Positions 53,101-60,850 of a DNA stretch of 64,000 bases are shown piece by piece. The stretch spans positions 4,774,001-4,838,000 of the forward strand of contig NC_010397.1 in assembly GCF_000069185.1 (NCBI RefSeq). The letters are read 5' to 3'. This stretch comes from Mycobacteroides abscessus ATCC 19977 (lineage in GTDB: Bacteria; Actinomycetota; Actinomycetes; Mycobacteriales; Mycobacteriaceae). The position numbers and the translations under genes were made by a program. The notes below the pieces were generated by a model. The model made no database searches. It was not told where the DNA came from and saw only the letters and a program-made list of their open reading frames with translations. Every line of letters starts with the position of its first letter. The stretch's first letter is position 1.

Positions 53101-53667
53101 GGGGGTCGCAAGCACCGAATCGACGGCGGCATCAAGGTATTCGATACTCGCGGCAAAGACTGCGGGCCGGGTCTCTTCGAGAATCGCGTTGCGCTGCTGC
53201 AGCGACGCGCCCGTCTGCAGGGGCACCGAGACGGTGCCCAGACGCAATCCCGCGACGTCGAGCGACGCGAAGTCCGTGCTGGTGAAACCCAACTGAGCGA
53301 CGAAGTCGCCGTCACGGATGCCCTGCTCGTGCCACGCGGCAGCGATAGCCTCGGCACGTTCCCACAACTCGCGGTAGGAGACGGTGGTGTATTCGGGCTT
53401 CAGCGCGATCACGGTCGCACCGTCGTCCCCGGTGACGAACTCGAAGGCGCGCTGGCCGAGTGCCGGGCGGTCACCGTAGCCCTCCAGCAGTCGCCTGATC
53501 ACCTCGACCAGCGGTAGATCGGGCTCGTTGACCGCCTCGGTGACCGAATCTTCCGGGAGAAGCGCCGCCAGCTGCGGATCGTTGGACACGACCTGCTCGA
53601 TGCGTCGCTTCACCTGCTCTTCGAGATCCGTAGTGGGGACAGCCGCTGTGGAGATCGTTTCAGTCAT
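50131..53667 (-). CDS. car: Carboxylic acid reductase (CAR)
   Basis: An 1,178-residue three-domain enzyme that reduces carboxylic acids to aldehydes using ATP and NADPH. The adenylation domain spans about 1-640 (YTSGSTGTPKGAMYP near 261; DGYGSTEAGGVW). The carrier domain has [16 protein letters not shown] with the phosphopantetheine serine near 690. The reductase domain begins near 785 with VLVTGGNGWLGRWLV and contains the YGNSKWAGEVLL catalytic Tyr-Lys motif. The length fits the mycobacterial CAR family (about 1,170). It needs a phosphopantetheinyl transferase, which is not in this window. The frame extends 20 codons upstream, but MTETISTAAV with GAGG nine bases before is the usual start. 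A link with the lipopeptide pathway is not supported. Confidence 0.95.
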   Translation of the reverse strand: MTETISTAAVPTTDLEEQVKRRIEQVVSNDPQLAALLPEDSVTEAVNEPDLPLVEVIRRLLEGYGDRPALGQRAFEFVTGDDGATVIALKPEYTTVSYRELWERAEAIAAAWHEQGIRDGDFVAQLGFTSTDFASLDVAGLRLGTVSVPLQTGASLQQRNAILEETRPAVFAASIEYLDAAVDSVLATPSVRLLSVFDYHAEVDSQREALEAVRARLESAGRTIVVEALAEALARGRDLPAAPLPSADPDALRLLIYTSGSTGTPKGAMYPQWLVANLWQKKWLTDDVIPSIGVNFMPMSHLAGRLTLMGTLSGGGTAYYIASSDLSTFFEDIALIRPSEVLFVPRVVEMVFQRFQAELDRSLAPGESNSEIAERIKVRIREQDFGGRVLSAGSGSAPLSPEMTEFMESLLQVPLRDGYGSTEAGGVWRDGVLQRPPVTDYKLVDVPELGYFTTDSPHPRGELRLKSETMFPGYYKRPETTADVFDDEGYYKTGDVVAELGPDHLKYLDRVKNVLKLAQGEFVAVSKLEAAYTGSPLVRQIFVYGNSERSFLLAVVVPTPEVLERYADSPDALKPLIQDSLQQVAKDAELQSYEIPRDFIVETVPFTVESGLLSDARKLLRPKLKDHYGERLEALYAELAESQNERLRQLAREAATRPVLETVTDAAAALLGASSSDLAPDVRFIDLGGDSLSALSYSELLRDIFEVDVPVGVINSVANDLAAIARHIEAQRTGAATQPTFASVHGKDATVITAGELTLDKFLDESLLKAAKDVQPATADVKTVLVTGGNGWLGRWLVLDWLERLAPNGGKVYALIRGADAEAARARLDAVYESGDPKLSAHYRQLAQQSLEVIAGDFGDQDLGLSQEVWQKLAKDVDLIVHSGALVNHVLPYSQLFGPNVAGTAEIIKLAISERLKPVTYLSTVGIADQIPVTEFEEDSDVRVMSAERQINDGYANGYGNSKWAGEVLLREAHDLAGLPVRVFRSDMILAHSDYHGQLNVTDVFTRSIQSLLLTGVAPASFYELDADGNRQRAHYDGVPGDFTAASITAIGGVNVVDGYRSFDVFNPHHDGVSMDTFVDWLIDAGYKIARIDDYDQWLARFELALKGLPEQQRQQSVLPLLKMYEKPQPAIDGSALPTAEFSRAVHEAKVGDSGEIPHVTKELILKYASDIQLLGLV

Positions 53668-53989
53668 GCCTGATACCTCGGAAGAATCGGTGTTAGTTAC
53701 GAGTACGGGGGGCGCCACTGCCCACACAGTAAAAGTACATACCTAAGCTAACTATTCCCTGTGAGCTCGCGCTAACCACCTCCCGCCCGGCGGACGTTCG
53801 TGCAGGTCCGGCACGGGATTGCCGTAGCAGCTGTCACCGGGGCGTGAGCAGCGTCACTACCGTAGCGCCCGGGGCTCACACTCTCGTGCGGTTATCGCAG
53901 TCGGGTGAAACGCGGCCGGGTGCGCAATGTGACACCGGATGAACAGCCCGGCTGCCAAACATGATGGCCTCATCCTGAGAGGCGGCGCA
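53668..53989. promoter_or_regulatory. Upstream region of car
   Basis: 322 bases between car and the downstream end of the next minus-strand gene. An AT-rich patch at 53725-53755 reads TTAGCTTAGGTATGTACT on the minus strand and probably contains the car promoter. No gene was recognised. Confidence 0.4.
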
Positions 53990-54403
53990 TCAGCCATGGC
54001 CTCCTGTCCGCACGCGCTTACCTGCGCCAGCTCCCGGCTTGAGCGTGTAGATGTCCTCGATGTCGATGACGACGGCACAACGCGGGTGCTTCATGCCCCG
54101 TTCCTGGGCGAACGCGACAGCATTGTCGAAGGCCGGGCCCGATTCGTGGATCTGCGCCGAACCGACGAAGCGATAACCGTCCAACGCCTCGCGATCGATC
54201 ACCGCGACGGAAACCTTCGATCCCGCATGAATATTGGCCAACGTCTGCCCGCCGGTGTTTTCGTTGAATATCAGAGACCGATCATCGCGGACACGCAGGG
54301 AACGCTTCGGACCGATATTGGGAGTCGTACCATCGGTCACCGTCGCAAGGATCGCCAGTTGTGCGCCGAGCATCCGCTTCATCTCGTCGGTGAGGGTGGA
54401 CAT
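53990..54403 (-). CDS. Pyridoxamine 5'-phosphate oxidase-like split-barrel flavoprotein
   Basis: A 137-residue split beta-barrel protein (MSTLTDEMKRMLGAQLAILAT, RDDRSLIFNENTGGQTLANI, GSKVSVAVIDREALDGYRF), typical of small FMN- or F420-binding PPOX-fold proteins. The ATG at 54403 has AGGAGG 11 bases upstream. The frame stays open without a stop to a GTG at 54697, which would add 98 residues, and that GTG lies six bases after a TAAGAT -10 box. So either two starts exist, or a longer protein with an unrecognised helical N-terminal domain is made. It follows whiB on the same strand. Confidence 0.75.
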   Translation of the reverse strand: MSTLTDEMKRMLGAQLAILATVTDGTTPNIGPKRSLRVRDDRSLIFNENTGGQTLANIHAGSKVSVAVIDREALDGYRFVGSAQIHESGPAFDNAVAFAQERGMKHPRCAVVIDIEDIYTLKPGAGAGKRVRTGGHG

Positions 54404-54719
54404 CGTGTGCGAGACCTCCTGAAATGGTTGTACTGGAACGAGATTCGGAATTGGCGGCGGCGCGGTGCGGATCCGGGCCGCGTCGAGCAGGCGATTCGTA
54501 TCGCCGGCCGGGGCCCCACGCATCAGCAGCGAGAGCAGATGTAGCAGACCCTCCGAAACCATGAGAAGGCGTCGACTGGTGCGCAACATATGCGCCGCGG
54601 AGACCTTGTCTCCCAGGGCGAGTGCTTGCGCTACCGCAACGGTCTCGCACCATGACACGTCCCGAGCCGCCGCCCCTTCCTCCTGATTTCGGGTCACCTA
54701 ACTATCTTATTCGTTATGC

Positions 54720-54977
54720 CTAACTACGTCCAGTGTCTGCCCCGTCTCCGCATCCATTGCGGTCGCGTCTTTCCCTGGGGGTGGTCGCACCCCAGACCCC
54801 GAATGACTCGCCGGCCGCGATGGCATAGCTGCTACACGGCTCGCGAACCGGACAGCGACGGCAGATCTGTTTCGCTCGGGCCTCACGCAGACTCCGTGCC
54901 TTCCCCCGCTCGTGATCCGGCGAAAAGAACAGATCTGTCGACATGCCGCGGCAATGCGCCCACTCAAGCCACTTCAT
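54720..54977 (-). CDS. WhiB-family iron-sulfur regulator
   Basis: An 85-residue WhiB-like protein with the four cluster cysteines C9, C39, C42 and C48 (AHC, ICRRCPVREPC) and the beta-turn motif GVWGA at 60-64, where GVWGG is usual, followed by a basic tail TTPRERRDR. WhiB proteins hold a 4Fe-4S cluster and act with sigma factors. The frame can extend to 55013 inside the transporter gene; the ATG at 54977, five bases after that gene's stop, is preferred. Transcription together with the transporter is likely given the spacing. It would then also be under the M-box. Confidence 0.88.
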   Translation of the reverse strand: MKWLEWAHCRGMSTDLFFSPDHERGKARSLREARAKQICRRCPVREPCSSYAIAAGESFGVWGATTPRERRDRNGCGDGADTGRS

Positions 54978-54981
54978 CGCA

Positions 54982-56718
54982 CTACCCGATGATGGTCTGC
55001 GCGACTTTGACACCTACCAAAAGCACTGCCACCACCAGATAGCCTCGCAGGGCGATCATGCCCGCCGTGCGTAGCGGTGACCACGCCGGACGTTCGAGCG
55101 TCTCAAGCGCCGGGGTACGCCAGCTTTCGCGCTCCTGCCACTGGATATCCCTGCGCAACACTCGGTCTCGTGGCATGGAGTCCAAGTCCTGCACCTGATC
55201 GGGATCCAGACCGCCCAACTCGGCGGCGACCGCGCTGGCGGCAGCATGCTCGGCACGGCTCTTGGCCAGGGACACGAACAGCCCACCCAGCAGGCCAACG
55301 CCCGCGCCCACAACGAAAAATACCTTGAGTTGTGTGGTGGTCAGATCCGGGAAGAACGTCGCCGCGGTAAGGGACAGTGACAGCAACACCAGAACCCAAA
55401 CGATAACTCCCGCAACAATATTCTGACGTGTGGAGTTCACCCACGGGCCCAGAACCGCCTTGTCATTACACAGCAACACCAGGAAGACGGTGGCCGATGG
55501 CAGCAACACCCCCGCGAGCGCCTGCACGCCCTGGGTGAGCACTCCGAGCACTGGATCAGGGCTGAAGGAAACCGCCGCCGCGACCACCAACAGCATCGCG
55601 TACCCCAGATAAAAGACGGGCGCCTCCGTCGGCTTCCAGTGCAGCGAGTGACGCTTACCGAACGTGTCCCCCAACGCGTAGGTGGTGGCCAACCCCACCG
55701 CGTTGGCTCCGATAAGCGAAGCATCCAACAGCAGGATGGCGAACAGCGCACCCACCGTTGGGCTTACATGCTCGTGTAGTAGCCGCGCGACCGCTCCCGC
55801 ATCGGTGAAGTCTCCCCCTGCGTCGGTACCGGCCAGTCCGAATGCCGCGGCCCCCATGATGCAGACCGCACCGATCATCACCACAACGATGCCCACCGCA
55901 AGATCGACTCGCTCATAACGGATCCAGCGCGGCGTCAAACGCTTGTCCACGATATTGGACTGCTGGAAGAACAATTGCCACGGCGCCACCGTGGTGCCCA
56001 CGATCGCGACGATCAACATCAGCAGTTCAGCGTTCAAGCCCCCGGGAAACGAGGGCACGAAGCCAGATGCGGTCTTGCTGACCGACGGATGCACCAGAAT
56101 GGCCATGGGTATCATCACGATATTTATCGCGATGAGGGCGAACAGGAATCGTTCCCATCGCCGGAACGAGCCACCGGCGACCACCGCGAACAACAGCACC
56201 GCGGACAGCGGTACCGAGATCCAGCGTGGGAGTCCAAAGTAGCTCAGTGCCATTGCGACTCCGATGAATTCGGTGACTATGGTCAATGCGTTGACGACGA
56301 ACAGATCACCGACGCTGAAGGCGCCCCAGAAACGTCCGAATCGGCTGAAGATGAGCCGCGCGTGCCCGACCCCGGCGACCGCGCCCAGCCGCACCACCAT
56401 CTCTTGATTGACGTAGAGCACAGGAATGAGAAGCGCCAAGGTCCACAGCAGCGCCATGCCGTAGTTCTGACCGGCCTGCGCGTAGGTGGCCACGCCACCG
56501 GCGTCGTTGTCACCGACCATCACGATGAGACCGGGTCCCAAGACCGCCAACAGCATCCGGAACCGCTGCCAACGGCTGCGGCCCTCGATATTCTCGTGTT
56601 GTCCGATGGTGCCCAGAGCGCCGACGATGTCCCCGACATGCGCGCTGTCCATGACAGCGCTTGCCGGGCGATGTCTGTCGGCGTCGTACCGGCGTGAGAC
56701 GCCATTGAAGAATGCCAT
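54982..56718 (-). CDS. NRAMP-related divalent metal transporter (probable Mg2+ type)
   Basis: A 578-residue transporter of the NRAMP superfamily with 11-12 membrane helices and a cytoplasmic stretch near 480-545. The helix 1 metal site, DPGN in manganese and iron NRAMPs, reads DAGG here (VGDNDAGGVATYA, near 71). The helix 6 MPH motif reads APW (GTTVAPWQLFFQQ, near 244). Loss of the Met ligand is the change associated with hard-metal (Mg2+) transport in NRAMP-related proteins. An M-box magnesium riboswitch candidate lies upstream on the same strand, which supports that role. ATG at 56718; alternative Met at residue 23. The whiB gene follows after four bases. Confidence 0.85.
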   Translation of the reverse strand: MAFFNGVSRRYDADRHRPASAVMDSAHVGDIVGALGTIGQHENIEGRSRWQRFRMLLAVLGPGLIVMVGDNDAGGVATYAQAGQNYGMALLWTLALLIPVLYVNQEMVVRLGAVAGVGHARLIFSRFGRFWGAFSVGDLFVVNALTIVTEFIGVAMALSYFGLPRWISVPLSAVLLFAVVAGGSFRRWERFLFALIAINIVMIPMAILVHPSVSKTASGFVPSFPGGLNAELLMLIVAIVGTTVAPWQLFFQQSNIVDKRLTPRWIRYERVDLAVGIVVVMIGAVCIMGAAAFGLAGTDAGGDFTDAGAVARLLHEHVSPTVGALFAILLLDASLIGANAVGLATTYALGDTFGKRHSLHWKPTEAPVFYLGYAMLLVVAAAVSFSPDPVLGVLTQGVQALAGVLLPSATVFLVLLCNDKAVLGPWVNSTRQNIVAGVIVWVLVLLSLSLTAATFFPDLTTTQLKVFFVVGAGVGLLGGLFVSLAKSRAEHAAASAVAAELGGLDPDQVQDLDSMPRDRVLRRDIQWQERESWRTPALETLERPAWSPLRTAGMIALRGYLVVAVLLVGVKVAQTIIG

Positions 56719-56810
56719 TGCAGTTGCCGCCCTTTCTCAGGATTCGGTGCCACTGCGGATATGACCCAAGCGCGCCGAAAATGGCCTATCGCATCAGGTC
56801 TCGCGAAAGG

Positions 56811-56915
56811 TCAGGCGTGATCGGTGCCGCAGCGGAAGGCTGGGAACACATGTATGTGCTGGCCTAGGCCAGACTTACGATCCGGACTGGGATACGGACT
56901 ATCGCCGGACTGCAT
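56811..56915 (-). CDS. Leader ORF between the M-box and the transporter gene
   Basis: A 34-codon frame starting at the ATG at 56915, preceded by a strong GAGGAGGTGAGG ribosome site 5-7 bases away. The peptide is rich in Ser, Pro and His (SPYPSPDRKSG, GQHIHVF) with no known family. The excellent ribosome site in an otherwise non-coding 300-base leader suggests it is translated. It may couple translation to riboswitch output or to transcription termination. It could also be a short real protein. Confidence 0.5.
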   Translation of the reverse strand: MQSGDSPYPSPDRKSGLGQHIHVFPAFRCGTDHA

Positions 56916-57019
56916 ATCGTCCCTCACCTCCTCGCTGCCAGAGCGGCTGTGCCGCAATAGTTCACGTCAACACACGACAAGCGTGCCCGGACCAGAGGCG
57001 CACGCCAAGCGACGGCCGA

Positions 57020-57189
57020 CCACCTCTCTCGTCAGAGCTTCGGCACTGCACGACGTAATCCCTGGACGGGAAGCCACCTCGGATCACCCCTTAAGCCGGG
57101 GAGATCTGTCCTAACCCTGGGCGTCTCTCGACGTCGTCGGATCAGTGGCCTGTGTTCGTGCAGGAGCCTCGCCTAGCGAGGTGCTGACG
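57020..57189 (-). promoter_or_regulatory. M-box (ykoK-type) magnesium riboswitch
   Basis: The minus strand has the conserved 5' segment GCTAGGCGAGGCTCCTGCAC at 57177-57158 and the conserved 3' segment GCAGTGCCGAAGCTCTGACG at 57049-57030, about 110 bases apart. GACGCCCAGGGTTAGG lies between them. These match the M-box core (TTAGGTGAGGCTCC, GACGCCA, CAGTGCTAAAGCTCT) in order and spacing. M-boxes switch off expression when Mg2+ is high. It precedes the NRAMP-related gene by about 300 bases, with a leader ORF in between. Confidence 0.8.
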
Positions 57190-57271
57190 CTCGGTACTGT
57201 ATGCCCGAGTGGTGCTGTGCGTCAACGCAACACCAAATTCTCAACGGCCGCTTGACGCCCCGGCGCGAGAA

Positions 57272-58768
57272 TCAACCCACGTCTCCGTACTCATCGAACC
57301 AGTAGGCGAGCTTTCCGCGCCTGCTCACCGCCCGCAGCCTCGACTCGGTCAGCGCCCTGGTCTTGCTGGTCGTGACGATCATCAGTTCATCGCCCGGCTC
57401 GATCCGGGTGTCAGGCAGCGGGACGAACGTGTTGCCCTGTCTGATGATCAGCGTGACCACCGCCGGGTCGGGCAGCCTCAATTCGAGGATGGTGACATTG
57501 CGCAGCCGGGACGCAGGTTGAACCTTCATGGTGAGCAGTTCGGCGTCCAATACGTCCAAAGGAGCCGCCTCAACCTGGATTTCGCGCGTGGCCTCCCTCG
57601 TGATCAACCCCAGTAGATGCGCGACGGGCCGCAGGCTCGGCCCCTGTACCAGCGTGAAGACCACCACCAGCACGAACACGATGTTCAATAAACGATAGCT
57701 GTCGGGTACCCCCGCGACGATGGGAAAGGTCGCCAGCACGACGGGTACGGCACCACGCAGTCCGGCCCAGGACAGGAATGCTTGCTCGCGCCAGGGAACG
57801 CCAAATCCGATGAGAGATACCACCACCGAGAGCGGGCGAGCTACCAACAGCAGAACAAGCCCCACCAGGATGGCGGGCAGCAGGTCATCCATCAACTCGC
57901 TGGGATTGACCAGTAGCCCGAGTAGGACAAAGAGGCCGATTTGCGCCAGCCAGCCCAATCCCTCGGCGAAGGATCGGGTGGCGGATCGGTGCGGCAGGCC
58001 GGAGTTGGCCAACACCACCGCCGCCAGGTAGGCGGCAATGAAACCGCTGGCGTGCACGGTGCCCGACGCTGCGAACGCGACAAGGCCGATACCGAATGTC
58101 GCGATCGGATACAAACCCGAGGCCGGCAGCGCGACGCGCCGCAGCGCCATGGCACCCAGGAAGCCACACAGCAGACCTATCGCGGAACCGGCCAGCAGTT
58201 CGTACACGATCTGCACGGCGGTGCTCTTCGGCTCGAACACAAAAGGCACGATGCTGAACATCAGCACCAGGATCACGGCGGGGGCATCGTTGAACCCGGA
58301 CTCGGCCTCCAACAGCCCCGCAAGCCGACGCGGCAACGGCAGCACCCGCAGCACCGAAAAGACCGCTGCGGCGTCGGTCGAGGACACGATGGCGCCGAGC
58401 AGCAGTGCCAGCTGCCAGTCCATGCGCAGCAGCACATGCGCACCGAACGCCGTGACTACGGTGCTGACCACCACGCCGACCGTGGCCAACGCGCCGGCAG
58501 GAGCAAGCACCTTGCGGATATCGGCAAACCGCGTGGTCAAACCGCCTTCGACGAGGATCACCGCGAGCGCAGCGGTACACACATTCCGGGCCAGCTCCAC
58601 GTTGTCGAACTCGAGGCCGAGCCCGTCCTCCCCGAGGACGACTCCGACTAGGAGGAAGAACAGCAGGCTGGGAAATCCGATGCGAGTCGCGACCCTGGTA
58701 CCCACGATGCTGGCAAGCAGCACCAGCCCACCGATGAGCAAGTCCAGGTACAGCTGGTGCAGGCTCAC
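57272..58768 (-). CDS. K+/H+ antiporter, NhaP2/CPA1 type with C-terminal TrkA-C domain
   Basis: A 498-residue antiporter. Twelve or so membrane helices cover residues 1-395 and contain the CPA1 ion-site motifs SSTDAAAVFSVLR and ESGFNDAPAV. The last 90 residues form a TrkA-C regulatory domain (LRLPDPAVVTLIIRQGN, PDTRIEPGDELMIV). Proteins of this build exchange potassium or sodium for protons. GTG at 58768 with GGGAAC upstream. It is divergent from a TrkA gene across only 45 bases, and the two are probably controlled together to balance potassium uptake and efflux. Confidence 0.88.
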   Translation of the reverse strand: MSLHQLYLDLLIGGLVLLASIVGTRVATRIGFPSLLFFLLVGVVLGEDGLGLEFDNVELARNVCTAALAVILVEGGLTTRFADIRKVLAPAGALATVGVVVSTVVTAFGAHVLLRMDWQLALLLGAIVSSTDAAAVFSVLRVLPLPRRLAGLLEAESGFNDAPAVILVLMFSIVPFVFEPKSTAVQIVYELLAGSAIGLLCGFLGAMALRRVALPASGLYPIATFGIGLVAFAASGTVHASGFIAAYLAAVVLANSGLPHRSATRSFAEGLGWLAQIGLFVLLGLLVNPSELMDDLLPAILVGLVLLLVARPLSVVVSLIGFGVPWREQAFLSWAGLRGAVPVVLATFPIVAGVPDSYRLLNIVFVLVVVFTLVQGPSLRPVAHLLGLITREATREIQVEAAPLDVLDAELLTMKVQPASRLRNVTILELRLPDPAVVTLIIRQGNTFVPLPDTRIEPGDELMIVTTSKTRALTESRLRAVSRRGKLAYWFDEYGDVG

Positions 58769-58813
58769 TTCGTTCCCGTCGGTCGACTCTAATTAATAGG
58801 GCACGATAGCGGG

Positions 58814-59506
58814 ATGGTGGAACGGAAGATGCGGGTCGCGATCGCCGGCGCGGGCAAGGTGGGCCGTTCCGTCGCACGCGAACTGGTTGACTACGGCCAC
58901 AAGATCCTGCTGATCGAGCGCGAGCGCAGCAATTTCGAACCCCAGTCGGTGGCCGGTGCGGACTGGCTCAACGCCGACGCGTGCGAGTTGGACACTCTCG
59001 AGGAAGCGGGAACTGAGACGTGCGATGTCGTGGTCGCCGCGACCGGTGACGACAAGGCGAACCTGGTGGTGGGGCTGCTGGCCAAGAGCGAGTTCGGCGT
59101 ACCGCGGGTTGTCGCCCGCATCAATGACATCCGCAACCAGTGGCTGTTCGGTCAGGCCTGGGGGGTCGACGTCGCGGTATCCACCCCCGGCGCCATGGTC
59201 GCCGGCATCGAGGGCGCCATTGACATCGGGCATCTGGTGCGTCTCATGGGATTGCGCGAGGGACGCGCAGACCTAACGAAACTTACTCTGCCACAGGATA
59301 ATCCACTCGTCGGGAGACGAGTTGCGGACCTGGAACTACCACCGAACACCGCGTTGGTCACCGTGGTCCGGCATGGAACGGTCGTCACACCCAGTCCGGG
59401 CGATCTCCTGGAGGCCGGCGACGAAATGCTATTCATCGCGAACAGCGACGTCGAATACGCGATTCGCGCCGCGATCCACGGCACCGGCGTACTACCCGAG
59501 AGCTAG
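58814..59506 (+). CDS. TrkA-type potassium uptake regulator (RCK domain protein)
   Basis: A 230-residue protein with an N-terminal RCK/TrkA-N domain (MRVAIAGAGKVGRSVAREL; acidic end of strand two in LLIERER; AATGDDKANLV) and a C-terminal TrkA-C domain (LPPNTALVTVVRHGTVV, LEAGDEMLFIA). It should bind nucleotide and gate a potassium transporter, as the mycobacterial CeoB/CeoC proteins do. No partner transporter or second TrkA is next to it; its neighbour is the divergent antiporter. ATG at 58814 lies in the 45-base AT-rich spacer, and MRVAIAG five codons later is an alternative. Confidence 0.88.
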   Translation: MVERKMRVAIAGAGKVGRSVARELVDYGHKILLIERERSNFEPQSVAGADWLNADACELDTLEEAGTETCDVVVAATGDDKANLVVGLLAKSEFGVPRVVARINDIRNQWLFGQAWGVDVAVSTPGAMVAGIEGAIDIGHLVRLMGLREGRADLTKLTLPQDNPLVGRRVADLELPPNTALVTVVRHGTVVTPSPGDLLEAGDEMLFIANSDVEYAIRAAIHGTGVLPES

Positions 59507-59510
59507 CTCG

Positions 59511-59711
59511 TCAGACGCTGAGAAGCGCCAATTCTTCGCGGGCGCGCCGCTCGACCAGCAGCGGAACATAGTCGCGCACGGGGCTGCCGTCGAAGCGAGC
59601 ATGCACCGCCCGCACCACCGCATCGACCACGTCGCGAGTCACGCTGGGGTGTCGGCCTTGCAGATCGTCCACAAGCTGACCGATTCCTACCTGCTCATCG
59701 ACACCTGTCAC
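59511..59711 (-). CDS. Small three-helix-bundle dimerisation protein
   Basis: A 66-residue helical protein (RHPSVTRDVVDAVVRAVHARF, VRDYVPLLVERRAREELALL) of the small mycobacterial family described as three-helix bundle dimerisation domain proteins. It ends four bases from the convergent TrkA gene. The molecular role of the family is unknown; stress-linked expression is often assumed for such proteins. Confidence 0.75.
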   Translation of the reverse strand: MTGVDEQVGIGQLVDDLQGRHPSVTRDVVDAVVRAVHARFDGSPVRDYVPLLVERRAREELALLSV

Positions 59712-60036
59712 AGGGACAAAATTTGCACTACGTTTACAGTTTCGTCAACTGCCCAGTTTGCGGTCCCGTCCCATCGGCCATGTCGCCGGCAACCAGATCT
59801 GCAGATGTGGGCGCCGAAGGCGGGGATGACCGCAATCGCCGTACGAACGGCCCGTAAGTTCCTTAATTCCCATGCTTTTCGCCATGAGCGCGCAGGGGCC
59901 GCGACAAGGTGACGGGTCCGGCCCCCGCCCACGGTGACTGACGGCCTAGCCGGCCGCAGCAATTACCCGCACCCACGCGGGGATCCGCTACGTTGTGTTG
60001 GAGGCCACTGATGAATGTGAAACAGACGCGACCGCG
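59712..60036. other. Intergenic region with a possible broken zinc-ribbon ORF
   Basis: 325 bases. The first 40 bases are AT-rich and probably carry the promoter of the minus-strand helix-bundle gene. A plus-strand stretch at 59723-59829 looks like a frameshifted zinc-ribbon ORF. The remainder shows nothing recognisable. Confidence 0.4.
59723..59829 (+). pseudogene. Possible frameshifted tiny zinc-ribbon protein
   Basis: From a TTG at 59723 the plus strand reads LHYVYSFVNCPVCGPVPS. In the next frame it then reads HVAGNQICRCGRRRRG and a stop at 59827. Joined by one frameshift, this gives CPVCG and CRCG, a four-cysteine zinc knuckle of normal spacing. It may be a decayed gene, a sequencing indel, or chance. 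Confidence 0.25.
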
Positions 60037-60615
60037 TCAGCGAGCGCTGATCGCCGCGCTCTTGGCGTCCACGTCGATCTGCAGCGTCGAGCCATCGCGG
60101 TGCACCAGTGCAACCTGCCAGACCACGGCGCCGTCGTAGTTGGTGTCGATCTCCATCTCTGACAGCGTGCTACCCGGGTCGGTACCGGCAGCCGCCTGCA
60201 ATGCCCTCCGCGCATCTACCTTGGCGCCCTCCGCCTTGGCGACATCGTCACTGGGCTTGTCGGCTTGCTGCTGTCGCACAACCTGCTGTCCATCCGCCGC
60301 GACGACCACCTTGAATTCCTCGCCCCGGGACGCCACCTTCACCTCCAGCACCCGTTGCCCCTCGTCGCTTCCCGTCTCCAGGTCGAACGGCCGCCCGCCG
60401 GGCACCGCCGCCCCCGCCGTCTGCAATGCCTGCCGCGCGGAAGCGACGGATATCCCGCGGCCGCCGGTCACCGAGGTCGTGGCTTCTCCAGAGGTTGTCG
60501 GCAAGGCGACTCCGATGCTTCCGGTCTGCGAACCCCCGGGGCCGGCCTGGCCGCATCCACCCGCAACCAACATGGCGGCCGTGCACGCACTGGCGATGCC
60601 CACCGAAGGTCTCAT
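60037..60615 (-). CDS. Lipoprotein with two PepSY-like repeats
   Basis: A 192-residue protein with a signal sequence ending in a lipobox-like LVAGGC (Cys near residue 21), a Ser/Thr/Gly-rich linker, and two PepSY-like modules: ASARQALQTAGAAVPGG with FKVVVAADGQQV, and VDARRALQAAAGTDPGS with WQVALVHRDGSTLQIDVDA. It should sit on the outer face of the membrane. PepSY proteins often inhibit peptidases or sense envelope state. The frame extends to 60687, but MRPSVGIASAC at 60615 gives a proper signal peptide. A divergent small membrane protein gene lies upstream. Confidence 0.82.
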   Translation of the reverse strand: MRPSVGIASACTAAMLVAGGCGQAGPGGSQTGSIGVALPTTSGEATTSVTGGRGISVASARQALQTAGAAVPGGRPFDLETGSDEGQRVLEVKVASRGEEFKVVVAADGQQVVRQQQADKPSDDVAKAEGAKVDARRALQAAAGTDPGSTLSEMEIDTNYDGAVVWQVALVHRDGSTLQIDVDAKSAAISAR

Positions 60616-60850
60616 CCGTCCAGGCTGCTTCGGGACACCGCGGCGTGTCAAGGACGCTCGCTCGCACCGCCTCGCTTCTGCAGCCAATTAGCCTGTCACA
60701 CAAGAAATTAAATACAAACCCTAATGCGGCTTGACCGCAGAACACAGATGCTCAAACTCTCCCCCCAAGGGGGACGGAGGCGTATAGTTAACACCGTAAA
60801 CAATATGTAGCGCGAGCGCGTGAGAACCCACACGAAACAGGTGAGAGCCC

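Noticed and set aside
42860..53727. car as part of the lipopeptide pathway
   Set aside because: It lies beyond several unrelated regulators and enzymes, has its own upstream region, and is a complete three-domain enzyme with a known independent function.
53725..53760. Iron box (IdeR site) upstream of car
   Set aside because: TTAGCTTAGG looks like part of an IdeR box, but the second half does not align with the consensus.
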